A stretch of DNA of 64,000 nucleotides from contig JBBQQH010000005.1 in NCBI GenBank assembly GCA_038216155.1, positions 1 through 64,000 on the forward strand, given 5' to 3'. The notes under the pieces are model-generated. The model was given only the letters and a program-made list of their open reading frames with translations, did no database searches and had not been told where the DNA came from. Positions 17,396 through 26,338 of the stretch are shown piece by piece (position 1 is the first letter of the stretch; each line of letters begins with the position of its first letter). Both the position numbers and the translations under genes were made by a program. The DNA comes from SZAS-103 sp038216155 (GTDB lineage: Bacteria > Pseudomonadota > Gammaproteobacteria > Xanthomonadales > Xanthomonadaceae).

Positions 17396-19090
17396 TCAGC
17401 CCCGCGGATAGAGCGGCGGGAGCTCGTCGTCGACGCTTTTGGGTGCGCGATGCGTGCGCCAATCCGGTGGCCTGGCAAACGCCGCGCGCAGCGATGCCAG
17501 CGCCGCCGCACGATCGCCGCGGCCCCAGCGCGCGGCATCCAGCGACTGCACAGCTGAGGCCTGCGCCGAATCGTGCAGCTGCTGCGCGACGTCGGCCATA
17601 TGCTTCGGATTCTCGCTTGGTGCGGCATCCAGCAACGCCTGAGCAATCGAATCGAGCTCGCCCATCTTCAGCGCGCGATCCAGGGTCGGCCCGTTACGCT
17701 TGCGTACTTTCGCATCGGCGACCGGCTCGCCCATCGATTCCCGTGGGATCCGACCCTGTCCACGCCGCCAGCCCCACCACGCGGTCAATGCCAGCGCCAA
17801 AACCAAGATGAGCGCGATACCTCGCCACAGTCGGAAATTTTCGATCGACCAGAGTTGCGCGCCATCGGTAGCGCCGGCGTTGCCACTGACGTGATCCGGC
17901 GCGCCCACAGGCAGTGCATTTGCGCCCGAAGAATCGTTGCCCGCTGGAGATGGCATCGCTGCTCCCGGCAACACCAACAACGGCGGCACCAATGCCCGCG
18001 CTTGCGCCGGTTGGTCGGTATTGACGTTCCACCAGTCCTGCGTGATTGGCGGAATCCGCAGCGTGCCCTGCGCGTTCGGCACAATCGCGAAACGACGCAT
18101 GCGCTGGCCGCGCAGATGACCGTTTGGCGCACTGTCCTGCGTGGTCGAGGCCTGCGGGTACACCTGCGCACCCGGGATTTGCGGCAGTGTCGGATCTGGA
18201 ATCTGCGTGCCGGTGACGCCCAGCGCGGTCACGGTGACGTTGAGCGTAAGCGGCTCGCCAGCGTGCAGTGGCCCTGGCTGCGGTTGCGCCGCCAAAGTGA
18301 CGGCTTGCGCCGGCAACCAGCGATCGCCGGCTTGCGCTGGTCGCGGGCGCACAGTCAGCGAGATGGCCTTGCCGCGCGCGCCGACCGCACCGCCGGCGAA
18401 CATGCCGTCGAATCCGCCGCCCATCGCGCGCCCGCGAAAAGTCGGCGCAGGCACCTCGATGGCGCCGCTGCGTTCTGGCGTCAGCACATAGCGACGCTCG
18501 ATCACGTCGAAGCGACGCCCATTGATGACGGTGCTGCCCTTGCTGTCATCGCCCAGTTGCGAGAGGTTGACGCCGTCCACCGCCGGCGCATCCAGCGCGC
18601 CGTCCAGCAAAGTGACGCCATAGTAGAGGCGCAGCGTGTAGACAGCCGATTGCTGCACGTAAGGCGAAGTCGTTTCCAGCGTGTTTTCGAGAAATACCAG
18701 CGAGCCGTCACTTGCGGTGGCTAGCGGTTGCTCGGACACGCTGAGCGCGATCGGATCAGTGTGCGAACTGCCCACGACAATTGACGGCACCCGCAGCGCG
18801 CCGCTGCGGCGCGGTACGATCTCGGTGGTCCAGACGTGTTGCGAGTTGACGTGTCCGTTGACGATGCTGGTCTGACTACTGGCCGAACGTCCCTGCACTT
18901 CGAAGTCGGACGTGAGCGGCGAAAAATCGGGCTCGGTGTCCTCGTCGCTGGTGATGCTGAGCACGACCGCATCGCCCATCGCTACGCGATCGCGATTCAA
19001 TGATGCAGTGGCTGCCGCCTGCGCACCGCCATTGCATAGCATCAGCACGAGTAGCGTCAGCAGCACCTGGGTCAACACGCTGCGCATCAT
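17396..19090 (-). CDS. batD: BatD-like protein (DUF7939/oxygen tolerance)
   Basis: A 564-residue exported protein: signal peptide MMRSVLTQVLLTLLVLMLCNGGAQA, tandem beta-sandwich domains (residues ~30-400) with LNRDRVAMGDAVVLSI and AGEPLTLNVTVTALGV, a single C-terminal membrane helix near 440 (GIALILVLALALTAWWGWR) and a cytoplasmic tail with helical content. This is the BatD layout of Bacteroides aerotolerance-type operons. It is the last gene of the moxR-bat operon and overlaps batB by 4 bp (ATGA), with AAGGAG ahead of the start. Its molecular function is not established in any organism I can name. Confidence 0.88.
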   Translation of the reverse strand: MMRSVLTQVLLTLLVLMLCNGGAQAAATASLNRDRVAMGDAVVLSITSDEDTEPDFSPLTSDFEVQGRSASSQTSIVNGHVNSQHVWTTEIVPRRSGALRVPSIVVGSSHTDPIALSVSEQPLATASDGSLVFLENTLETTSPYVQQSAVYTLRLYYGVTLLDGALDAPAVDGVNLSQLGDDSKGSTVINGRRFDVIERRYVLTPERSGAIEVPAPTFRGRAMGGGFDGMFAGGAVGARGKAISLTVRPRPAQAGDRWLPAQAVTLAAQPQPGPLHAGEPLTLNVTVTALGVTGTQIPDPTLPQIPGAQVYPQASTTQDSAPNGHLRGQRMRRFAIVPNAQGTLRIPPITQDWWNVNTDQPAQARALVPPLLVLPGAAMPSPAGNDSSGANALPVGAPDHVSGNAGATDGAQLWSIENFRLWRGIALILVLALALTAWWGWRRGQGRIPRESMGEPVADAKVRKRNGPTLDRALKMGELDSIAQALLDAAPSENPKHMADVAQQLHDSAQASAVQSLDAARWGRGDRAAALASLRAAFARPPDWRTHRAPKSVDDELPPLYPRG

Positions 19091-21177
19091 TGCTCTCCTT
19101 GCGCCTGCCGGCGCGCCCATTCGATCGCGAATTTGCGGCGCAGTAATCCGCCCGGATCATCCGGAACTCGCTGCAGCCATTGCTCGATCGCTTGATGCTG
19201 CTCGCGCTTGGCGGTGCTTTCGACGGCGACGTGTGCTTTGCCCTTTCCCTGCTGCGAAGCGGTGCGACCTTGCTGGCGCTGCAATGCCTGTTGCATCGCG
19301 CGCCGGGTCGCGGCATCGGCCTTGGCCTGGCGCTCGCGCTGCGCTGCGGCCTGCTCGGGCGTCGCTGGTTGCAGCGATTGCGGAGCGTCCGAGGCAGATT
19401 GCGATGGCTGCTTCGGAGTTGTCTGCGATTGTGCCTCAGATTGTTGCGACCGCTGTTGACGCTGAGCTGGCGTAGGCTGCTGCCCTTGTTGCTGCCCTTG
19501 TTGCTGCCCTTGTTGCTGCCCTTGTTGCTGCCCTTGTTGCTGCCCTTGTTGCTGCCCTTGTTGCTGCCCTTGTTGCTGTCCTTGTTGCTGTCCTTGTTGT
19601 GGTCCTTGTTGTGGTCCTTGTTGTGGTCCTTGTTGTGGTCCTTGTTTTTGGCCTTGCTGCTGGCCTTGATTTGATCCCTGCGACTGCGAACCCTTGCTGT
19701 TGCCGGCATGATCCTGTTCGCGGTCGCTTTCTTTTTTCTGCGGCTGCCTTTGTTGTTGCTGTTTTTCTTGCTGCAGCAGGCGCTGCGCAAGTGCGCGATT
19801 GGCGAGCGCATCGGGCATTCCGGGCTGCAATTGCAGGGCGCGATCATAGGCCGAAATTGCGCCCGGATAGTCCTGCATTTTTGTCAGTGCATTGCCGCGG
19901 TTGAATTGGGCGTCGGCCGTTGGCCGTGACCCCCACAGCTTCGCCGCCGCCGCGAAATCGCCCTTGCGATACGCAGCGACCGCGGCGATGTCGGGCGAAC
20001 GTGCGAGCGACTCGGCCCTCTCTGGTTGCTGCTGCAATGCCTGATAGGCGCGCTGGTCGTTGCTTTGCCACAACCCGCTCCACCAGTCCGGCAGCGCCGC
20101 CTGTGCCTGCGGCAGCGGCAACATCAACACCACACACGCGAATCCCATCCAAGCATTGCGCCGAAATCCCAGTAATACCAAGGGCAGCAGCAATAGCACC
20201 AACCATGGCCCGTCATCGCGCCAGCGCGTGGTGACTGCATTGGCGCGCGTGCCGCGACGGCTGTCGTTCGCGTCATCGCCTGCTTCTGACTCGAGCATCC
20301 GAAGCGCCTGCAGGTCGTCGGCCTGCACCGTCATCGGCACATAACGGCCACCGCCTGCCGCAGCCAGTGATCGCAGCGAGGCAGGATCCAGCCGCGCCAT
20401 GTGCAATGCGCCGCCATCGCCTGAATCGGTACCGCTGTCCGTGACGGGCGCGCCGATCAGCGTGCCGATGCCCAGCGCCGATGTTTGATAGCCGCGCGCC
20501 TCCGCCGAGCTAGCTGCACTGATCGCTGCCGCGTCGGCATGATCGGACATCAATAAGATGCGTCCGCGCTGAAATCCAGCTTGCTGCAGCAGGTCGGCGC
20601 TACGCATGATCGCTTGGTCTGCGCGTTGCCCATCGACCGGTATCACCGTCGGCAACAGCGCATCCACCAGATCATCCAGACTGCGCGCATCGTCCGACAG
20701 TGGCGCAACCGTGAACGCGGCGCCGGCATAAGCGACCAAGCCCAGTTGCCCGCCGCGACGCTGAGCCAACAGTTGCCGCAACTTGATACGAATGCGTGCA
20801 TTACGACTGGGTGGAAGATCCGCTGCCTGCATCGCCGACGACAAATCCACCGCAACCACCAGCGGATCGACTGGCGCGATCAACCTCGCTTGCTCGTGAT
20901 GCCACGATGGCCCCGACAGCGCGAACACGGCGATCGCCAAGGTAAGCAGAATCAGCCAAGGCGTGCGCGCCGTGCTGTCCGATTCTGAGTCGAGCAGGCT
21001 CGGCAACAGATGTGGATCGACCACGCGCCGCCACGGATTGCCACGCCGCTGGCGCGCGCGCCACCACCATGCGAGCAGCGGCAATACCAACCAACCCAGC
21101 AACCACATTGGCCGCAACAAATGCGGCAGCAAATGTGATTGAAGCAAGGATGTCTGCATCGATGCGGAGATGTTCAT
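19087..21177 (-). CDS. BatB/BatC fusion: VWA membrane protein with TPR and Gln-rich tail
   Basis: A 696-residue protein. Two N-terminal membrane helices (about residues 20-40 and 70-88) precede a von Willebrand A domain (residues ~105-290). Another helix pair follows near 330-370. A short TPR unit (AQFNRGNALTKMQDYPGAISAYDRALQLQPGMPDALANRALAQ) leads into a highly repetitive Gln/Gly/Pro tail. BatB and BatC are separate genes in Bacteroides, so this is a fused form. The metal-ion site of the VWA domain reads DLSSA, lacking the last Ser of DxSxS, whereas the neighbouring BatA has DLSGS. The ATG at 21177 overlaps the BatA stop. Confidence 0.88.
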   Translation of the reverse strand: MNISASMQTSLLQSHLLPHLLRPMWLLGWLVLPLLAWWWRARQRRGNPWRRVVDPHLLPSLLDSESDSTARTPWLILLTLAIAVFALSGPSWHHEQARLIAPVDPLVVAVDLSSAMQAADLPPSRNARIRIKLRQLLAQRRGGQLGLVAYAGAAFTVAPLSDDARSLDDLVDALLPTVIPVDGQRADQAIMRSADLLQQAGFQRGRILLMSDHADAAAISAASSAEARGYQTSALGIGTLIGAPVTDSGTDSGDGGALHMARLDPASLRSLAAAGGGRYVPMTVQADDLQALRMLESEAGDDANDSRRGTRANAVTTRWRDDGPWLVLLLLPLVLLGFRRNAWMGFACVVLMLPLPQAQAALPDWWSGLWQSNDQRAYQALQQQPERAESLARSPDIAAVAAYRKGDFAAAAKLWGSRPTADAQFNRGNALTKMQDYPGAISAYDRALQLQPGMPDALANRALAQRLLQQEKQQQQRQPQKKESDREQDHAGNSKGSQSQGSNQGQQQGQKQGPQQGPQQGPQQGPQQGQQQGQQQGQQQGQQQGQQQGQQQGQQQGQQQGQQQGQQPTPAQRQQRSQQSEAQSQTTPKQPSQSASDAPQSLQPATPEQAAAQRERQAKADAATRRAMQQALQRQQGRTASQQGKGKAHVAVESTAKREQHQAIEQWLQRVPDDPGGLLRRKFAIEWARRQAQGEQ
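19481..19646 (-). repeat. 12-bp tandem repeat encoding GQQQ/GPQQ units
   Basis: About fourteen copies of a 12-bp unit (plus strand TGCCCTTGTTGC, drifting to TGTCCTTGTTGC and then GGTCCTTGTTGT) encode a run of GQQQ and then GPQQ tetrapeptides in the BatB/C protein. The copies at the low-coordinate end are identical, a sign of recent expansion. Unit length keeps the frame. Confidence 0.9.
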
Positions 21178-22202
21178 GCAAACCGCCGCGTCGACAGCAG
21201 GCCAATTCCGATCAGCAATAACGATGCAGCCAGCGGCCACGGATACAACTCGGTGCGCGGACGCTCGAGCTGGCCAACCTGTTGTACCGGCTCCAGACGG
21301 TCGAGCTCGGCATAGATCTGCGCCAGCGCGTCTGTGTCGCGGGCGCGGAAATAACGACCGCCAGTTTGCGTGGCGATCGCAGATAGTGTTTGTTCGTCGA
21401 TGTCGCTGCCCATGCCCGGCATGCTCATCGCCATGCCGAACAAGGCGCTCATGTCGTCGTCGCCATCGCCGCCAAACCCGATGGTGTGGATGCGGATGTG
21501 CTCGGCAGTCGCCAACTCGGCAGCTTTCAGCGGCGGCACTGCACCTGCATTGCTGACGCCATCGGTCAGCACGATCAACACTTTCGAATCGTTGTTTACT
21601 GGAGTCGGCGTCGATAGCGCGTCCGACGGTTGCGCGCGCATGCGCTTGACCGCAAGCGCGATCGCATCACCGATCGCAGTTTCCTGGCCAGCAAGTCCGA
21701 CGACGCTGTCATCGAGCTGCTGCTTCACGCTGCGAAGATCAAAGGTCAACGGCGTCACGGCGTAAGCTTGCGAGCCGAACACGATCAGTCCGACACGATC
21801 GCCACGGCGCCGGTCCAGAAAATCATCGAGAACGGCCTTGATCGCGGTCAGCCGATCCACCGTCTGGCCACCAAGCCGCATGTCCTGTTGCTGCATGCTG
21901 CCGGACAAATCCACCGCCAGCACCAGATCGCGGCCAGTGCGCGGCGGTTGCACCGCTTCGCCCAGTTGTTGCGGACGTGCCGCGGCGATGCACAACGCGG
22001 CCCAGGCCAGCAGCGGCACTACACCCATCCAACGCAATGCACCACGAGCAGGACCGGGTGCATGCAACATCGACAATTGTTGTGCATACGGCACGCGCAA
22101 CGCCGCGTGACCGATGCGCCGCGCGGCCGGCAGCAACCGCTGCGCCAGCCACGGCAACGGCAGCGCCAGCAATGCCCATGGCCATGCGAATTCATCAGGC
22201 AT
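21174..22202 (-). CDS. batA: BatA-like VWA-domain membrane protein
   Basis: A 342-residue protein with N-terminal hydrophobic segments (MPDEFAWPWALLALPLPWLA and one near residue 65), a von Willebrand A domain (residues ~95-290) and a C-terminal membrane helix (PLAASLLLIGIGLLST). The metal-ion-dependent adhesion site is intact: DLSGS at about 95-99, with a downstream Thr loop and VLTDG. It probably sits in the inner membrane with the VWA domain exposed and works with MoxR and BatB. It overlaps the DUF4381 gene by 8 bp and batB by 4 bp. Confidence 0.92.
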   Translation of the reverse strand: MPDEFAWPWALLALPLPWLAQRLLPAARRIGHAALRVPYAQQLSMLHAPGPARGALRWMGVVPLLAWAALCIAAARPQQLGEAVQPPRTGRDLVLAVDLSGSMQQQDMRLGGQTVDRLTAIKAVLDDFLDRRRGDRVGLIVFGSQAYAVTPLTFDLRSVKQQLDDSVVGLAGQETAIGDAIALAVKRMRAQPSDALSTPTPVNNDSKVLIVLTDGVSNAGAVPPLKAAELATAEHIRIHTIGFGGDGDDDMSALFGMAMSMPGMGSDIDEQTLSAIATQTGGRYFRARDTDALAQIYAELDRLEPVQQVGQLERPRTELYPWPLAASLLLIGIGLLSTRRFA

Positions 22203-22686
22203 GCGCCGCCTCCAGCAGCACACGCAATCGCTTGCGCGCGTCCGTCAGCGCGCTGCGCGCTGAATCGGCGTCGAGCGTTGGCCGGAACGCGCCATCCACC
22301 AACAGGCGACCACTGCCGGCAGAAAACGGTTGCGTGGGGTCATCGCCGTCCAAAAATTTCAACCAGGCCTCGCCTCCGCGTTGCGACGCATCCGGATGGC
22401 GCAAGCGTGCGACTCTGCGCAAGATTGCAGACGCGGCAAGCAGTGCGGACGCCGCATCGTTGCTTGCAGCCGTGTCGCGATCGAACTGAAGCAGGATTGC
22501 GTCGATCCGCCGACCACGTCGCCAGCGCTTCAGCACGCGCAAGCCAGTCCACGCCAGCACGCCCAGCAACACAGCAGCAAGCAGCCACCAACCAGGCGCC
22601 GGTGGCCACCACGGCGGTGGTGGTGGCAAGTGGATATCGCGCAGTGCTGCGCTGGAATCGGCCGCGTGCGACAGCGACTGCAACAT
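22195..22686 (-). CDS. DUF4381 single-pass membrane protein
   Basis: A 163-residue protein with a proline/tryptophan-rich segment before one transmembrane helix (PGWWLLAAVLLGVLAWTGLRVL, residues ~30-52) and a cytoplasmic helical tail. DUF4381 proteins occur between DUF58 and batA in proteobacterial moxR operons, exactly the position here. No catalytic motif is visible, and the function is unknown. It overlaps the DUF58 stop by one base (TGATG). Confidence 0.88.
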   Translation of the reverse strand: MLQSLSHAADSSAALRDIHLPPPPPWWPPAPGWWLLAAVLLGVLAWTGLRVLKRWRRGRRIDAILLQFDRDTAASNDAASALLAASAILRRVARLRHPDASQRGGEAWLKFLDGDDPTQPFSAGSGRLLVDGAFRPTLDADSARSALTDARKRLRVLLEAAHA

Positions 22687-23681
22687 CAGGCCACCACCCC
22701 ACGCGTGGCCGGCAACAACGCGCTCAGCAGGTGATCAATGTCCTCGTCGGTGCGCAATGTGCGCACGTGTGAGCCCAGTGCATGCAGGCGTGCAGATTGG
22801 GCGGTGATGCGTTCGCCGAACTGGCTCTGCCACGCGCGGTGCAGACGCGTATCGGCGAGATCGACCTCGATTCGCCCCGCATCCGAACGAAACGGCAATC
22901 TCTCGGGTGGCGGCTCAAGCTCCAGCGGATCGACCAACAGCACCGCGAGCACATCATGCTGCGCGCACAGTGCAGCCAGATGGCCTTGGCTGATCGGTTC
23001 AATCGACAGCGGGTCGGCCAACAAAACAATGCGCGCACCCGGACGCGATCCTCGCAGCGCAGACACGATCGCGCGCTCCAGACCGGCATCGTCTACCGGC
23101 GCCTGCGCATACCACTGCGCCAATGCATCCAGCACGCGCAACACGCCGCGGGTACCGCCGGTCGGCGCCAGCGGCGCCACCTTGTCGCTCCCGCGCAGCA
23201 GTCCGACCCGATCGCCGCTGCGCTGCGCGGCCCAAGCGACAATCGCGCCCACCCGCGCGGCCTGCACCGACTTGAAGCGCACGCGAGTGCCGAAGTACAG
23301 GCGTGGCGAGGTGTCGGCGATCAACAACGTGATGCGCTCGCGTTCGGCCTGGAACAGTTTGGTGTGCGTGCGGCCTGTGCGTGCGGTGACACGCCAGTCG
23401 ATGTGGCGCGCATCATCGCCCGCCGCGTACGGTCGCGACTCGGCGTACTCCATGCCGCGACCACGAAACGGCGACAGCGCCGGCCCGGCCACGCGCGCCG
23501 CGCCCAGTCGCGCTGGAGGCCAGCCGCGCACGCGAGCACGCAATGCAATCAGCTCACGCAGGTCGGGGCGCAGGCCATTCGCATCGGCATTGCAACGACC
23601 AACCGATCCGCGAGCAATGGCCGACCTGTCGCCTGTTGTGCGCTGGTGCGCTGCATCCGTCAGTGTCGTTTCAATAGTCAT
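22686..23681 (-). CDS. DUF58 domain protein
   Basis: A 331-residue soluble protein. The central DUF58 signature is GMEYAESRPYAAGDDARHIDWRVTARTGR (about residues 76-104; DIDWR-like core HIDWR), followed by a VWA-like fold with LLIADTSPRLYFG. DUF58 proteins accompany MoxR ATPases and VWA proteins as part of a putative chaperone or metal-insertion machine. It follows moxR by 45 bp and is directly coupled to the DUF4381 gene. Confidence 0.93.
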   Translation of the reverse strand: MTIETTLTDAAHQRTTGDRSAIARGSVGRCNADANGLRPDLRELIALRARVRGWPPARLGAARVAGPALSPFRGRGMEYAESRPYAAGDDARHIDWRVTARTGRTHTKLFQAERERITLLIADTSPRLYFGTRVRFKSVQAARVGAIVAWAAQRSGDRVGLLRGSDKVAPLAPTGGTRGVLRVLDALAQWYAQAPVDDAGLERAIVSALRGSRPGARIVLLADPLSIEPISQGHLAALCAQHDVLAVLLVDPLELEPPPERLPFRSDAGRIEVDLADTRLHRAWQSQFGERITAQSARLHALGSHVRTLRTDEDIDHLLSALLPATRGVVA

Positions 23682-23726
23682 TGATCAAGGGCTGTCTCGC
23701 AGTGCGGCATGCTTCAAGAAAGCCGA

Positions 23727-24758
23727 TCAAGGCAGCGGCACGCGTTCGAGCAACGCGCGCACTAGGCGTTCGCCGTCCCAGCCTTCGGCGCTCGCCTCGT
23801 AGCTGGGTAACACTCGGTGGCGCAATACGTCTGGCGCAACCGCTTGCACGTCCTCTGGTGTGACGTAATCGCGCCCCGCCAGCCACGCGCGGGCTCGAGC
23901 ACAACGTTCCAGCGCAATCGAACCGCGCGGACTTGCGCCCCAGGCGATCCGCGCGGCCAGGGTGGCCTCGTAACGAGAAGCGTCGCGGCTGGCCAGCACC
24001 AATTCGATCAAATAGCGTTCCAGTGGCTCGGCCAGGTGGATTTGCAGCACCGCATCGCGAGCGGCAAAGACGTCGGCCTGCGCAATCGGCTCGAAAGCTT
24101 GCTGCGTTTGCGGCATGCGCTGCGCGCGTTCGCGCACCAGCCGCAGAATGCGAGTCTCCGCCCCGGCTTCCGGATAGCCGATGCGCACATGCATCAGGAA
24201 GCGGTCAAGCTGGGCCTCCGGCAGCGGGTAGGTGCCTTCTTGCTCGATCGGATTTTGCGTCGCCATCACCAGGAACAACTCCGGCAACGGAAATGTCATC
24301 CGCCCGACCGTGATCTGGCGCTCGCCCATGGCCTCGAGCAGAGCCGACTGCACCTTGGCCGGCGCGCGGTTGATCTCGTCGGCGAGGATCAGGTTGTGGA
24401 AAAGTGGCCCGGCCTGGAATTCGAATCTGCCATCGTTCGGCCGCCAGATTTCCGTGCCGGTGAGATCGGCCGGCAACAAATCCGGCGTGAACTGCACGCG
24501 ATGGAAGTTGGCTGCAAGGCGCGAGGCGAGCTCCTTGATCGCTGTAGTTTTGGCCAAGCCGGGCGCGCCTTCCACCAACAAGTGACCGTCGGCCAGCAAG
24601 GCAATCAACAGGCTGTCGACCAATCCTACCTGGCCAATGATGACTCGTGACAAATCCTCTCGCAGTGCGACGAATCGACTGTGCAGGGCGGAGGCCGAAT
24701 CGGGCTGACGTGCGTCAAGGTTTGCGGAGACGCTACCGAGTTGATCTTGCATTGTCAT
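23727..24758 (-). CDS. MoxR-family AAA+ ATPase
   Basis: A 343-residue AAA+ ATPase. Walker A is GAPGLAKT (residues ~63-70), Walker B is LILADEINRAPAKVQ, sensor 1 is in MATQNPIEQEGTYPLPEAQLDRF and an arginine-rich sensor 2 lies in GASPRGSIAL. This is the MRP/MoxR subclass that opens moxR-DUF58-bat operons and probably acts as a chaperone on the VWA proteins. It is the first gene of the operon. The 294 bp upstream show no clear promoter or other feature. Confidence 0.95.
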   Translation of the reverse strand: MTMQDQLGSVSANLDARQPDSASALHSRFVALREDLSRVIIGQVGLVDSLLIALLADGHLLVEGAPGLAKTTAIKELASRLAANFHRVQFTPDLLPADLTGTEIWRPNDGRFEFQAGPLFHNLILADEINRAPAKVQSALLEAMGERQITVGRMTFPLPELFLVMATQNPIEQEGTYPLPEAQLDRFLMHVRIGYPEAGAETRILRLVRERAQRMPQTQQAFEPIAQADVFAARDAVLQIHLAEPLERYLIELVLASRDASRYEATLAARIAWGASPRGSIALERCARARAWLAGRDYVTPEDVQAVAPDVLRHRVLPSYEASAEGWDGERLVRALLERVPLP

Positions 24759-25052
24759 TTTTCCACCAATTGTTCGTTTTCAGTGTGTCAACGCGAGTGA
24801 GCGCAGACTCGAATCGCCATCCTCAATGGTCGATATTGGCGCGTCAGGCCCTGCCAGCGGCAGTGCAGGTCAAAATCGCCGCGATCGAATGTCGAATCGC
24901 ATTTACGAGTTCCAGCCTACGCGATTGCGCTTTGTATCGCCCTCGGCAGAGCGCACAGCATGCGAGCCTCAGGGGCGGCAGCTGGCATTGGCGCTCGGCG
25001 ACCGTGGACGGCACGGATATGACCATTGCTGGCTTAGCGGGTTCCGCGCCGA

Positions 25053-26279
25053 TCAATGACTCGCCGCAATCTGCGCTTCCAGCGGCAATGGTTTGCCGAT
25101 CAGATAGCCCTGCGCCTGATCGCAGCCCATTTCTCGCAAGATATCCAGTTGCTGCGGCGTTTCCACGCCTTCGGCAGTTAATGTCGCACCCAGCGCCGCG
25201 CCCATCTGGATGATGGTTTGCACGATGCGCCTGGCGCGATCGGAGGTGAGCAGGTCGCGCACAAACGCCTGATCGATCTTGATACTGTCGAAGGCAAGCC
25301 GGTGCAACTGGATTAGATGCGAATAGCCGGTGCCGAAATCATCCAGCGCCACCGCGATGTCTTGCGAGTGACAATGCGCAATGACCTCGGCAACCTTGCC
25401 ATGGTCGAGCAGCTGGCTTTCGGTGATCTCGACCTTGATGCAGCCTCGCGGCAGCCGCAACGCCTCGCGACGGGCAACGACGCGTTCGATCAAACCGGGA
25501 TGCGCCAATTGGCGCGCGGACACATTCACCGCGATGTACGGCATGGGCTGCGTGCGCAACGCATCGAGCGCGTTGCAACCAGCGTCAAATACGTATTCGC
25601 CGACCGGCACGATCAGCGAGGTTTCCTCGGCCAGTGCGATGAACTCGGCCGGAGACACCGGGCCACGCTCGGGATGTGTCCAACGCACCAAGGCCTCGAA
25701 TCCGACAATTAGATCGGTGCTGATGTCGAGCACCGGCTGATAACGCAGATCGAGCTTTGCGTCGACAAGATCCTGCCGCAACTGGCTTTCCAGCCGGAAT
25801 TTGCTGGTGCCGCTGTCGATTCCGCTGCCTGCCTGCGAGGCATCCGCGGGGTCTGACACCGTGCTTGCTTGACGGTCGCCGGCCCGACCGCGCAGCAGTT
25901 GCAGCATCGAGCGATACCGCTTCATCTGCCCCCGCAACAACATCCGCAGGATCGGATCGCTGCGATCCAGGCGGGCATCGATCTGTTCGCTATCAATGAT
26001 CAGCAGCACGCAGTCGCTGGCGGCAACTGCGGTTGCGGTGCGCGGAGCGCGATCCACCACGCCCATCTCGCCGAGCAGATCGCCAGCCGTTAATGTTGCG
26101 AGGAGCAAGTCGCGACCCGGCTGCCGCGCGAGCACATGGATTGAACCCGACTCGATCAAATAAGCGGTATCCGGCGTGTCGCCTTCGTGAAACAACACCT
26201 CTCCACCGATCAGGGACTTGCGTTGCAACGGCGCACTCCGGTGTGCATGCGACGACAAGCATCCGATGCCTGACGTCAC
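25053..26279 (-). CDS. Cyclic-nucleotide-binding domain fused to EAL phosphodiesterase
   Basis: A 408-residue cytoplasmic protein. Residues ~22-120 form a CRP-like cNMP-binding domain whose phosphate cassette is GEMGVVDRAPRTATAVA, close to canonical cAMP-binding GE-xx-RTA. Residues ~160-400 are an EAL domain with the active-site set intact: EALVRW, NVSARQL, EITES, DDFGTGYS, KIDQAFV and EGVETPQQ. It should hydrolyse c-di-GMP to pGpG, perhaps under cAMP control. The start is uncertain: the longest frame begins at a GTG only 8 bp from the pilQ terminator, with no good ribosome binding site. Confidence 0.9.
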   Translation of the reverse strand: MTSGIGCLSSHAHRSAPLQRKSLIGGEVLFHEGDTPDTAYLIESGSIHVLARQPGRDLLLATLTAGDLLGEMGVVDRAPRTATAVAASDCVLLIIDSEQIDARLDRSDPILRMLLRGQMKRYRSMLQLLRGRAGDRQASTVSDPADASQAGSGIDSGTSKFRLESQLRQDLVDAKLDLRYQPVLDISTDLIVGFEALVRWTHPERGPVSPAEFIALAEETSLIVPVGEYVFDAGCNALDALRTQPMPYIAVNVSARQLAHPGLIERVVARREALRLPRGCIKVEITESQLLDHGKVAEVIAHCHSQDIAVALDDFGTGYSHLIQLHRLAFDSIKIDQAFVRDLLTSDRARRIVQTIIQMGAALGATLTAEGVETPQQLDILREMGCDQAQGYLIGKPLPLEAQIAASH

Positions 26280-26286
26280 CCGAAAA

Positions 26287-26314
26287 GCAAAGGGGTCCTT
26301 GCGGACCCCTTTGC
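26287..26314 (-). terminator. Rho-independent terminator of the pil operon
   Basis: GCAAAGGGGTCC and its exact complement form a 12-bp stem with a 4-nt loop; on the minus strand it is followed by CTTTTCG. It lies 25 bp after the pilQ stop and immediately before the cNMP-EAL gene, so it separates the two transcription units. Confidence 0.88.
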
Positions 26315-26338
26315 GACATCAACTATTTGAGCCGCTGC

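Noticed and set aside
19481..19646. Regularly spaced repeats that might suggest a CRISPR array
   Set aside because: The unit is 12 bp, contiguous, and codes in frame for GQQQ; there are no spacers.
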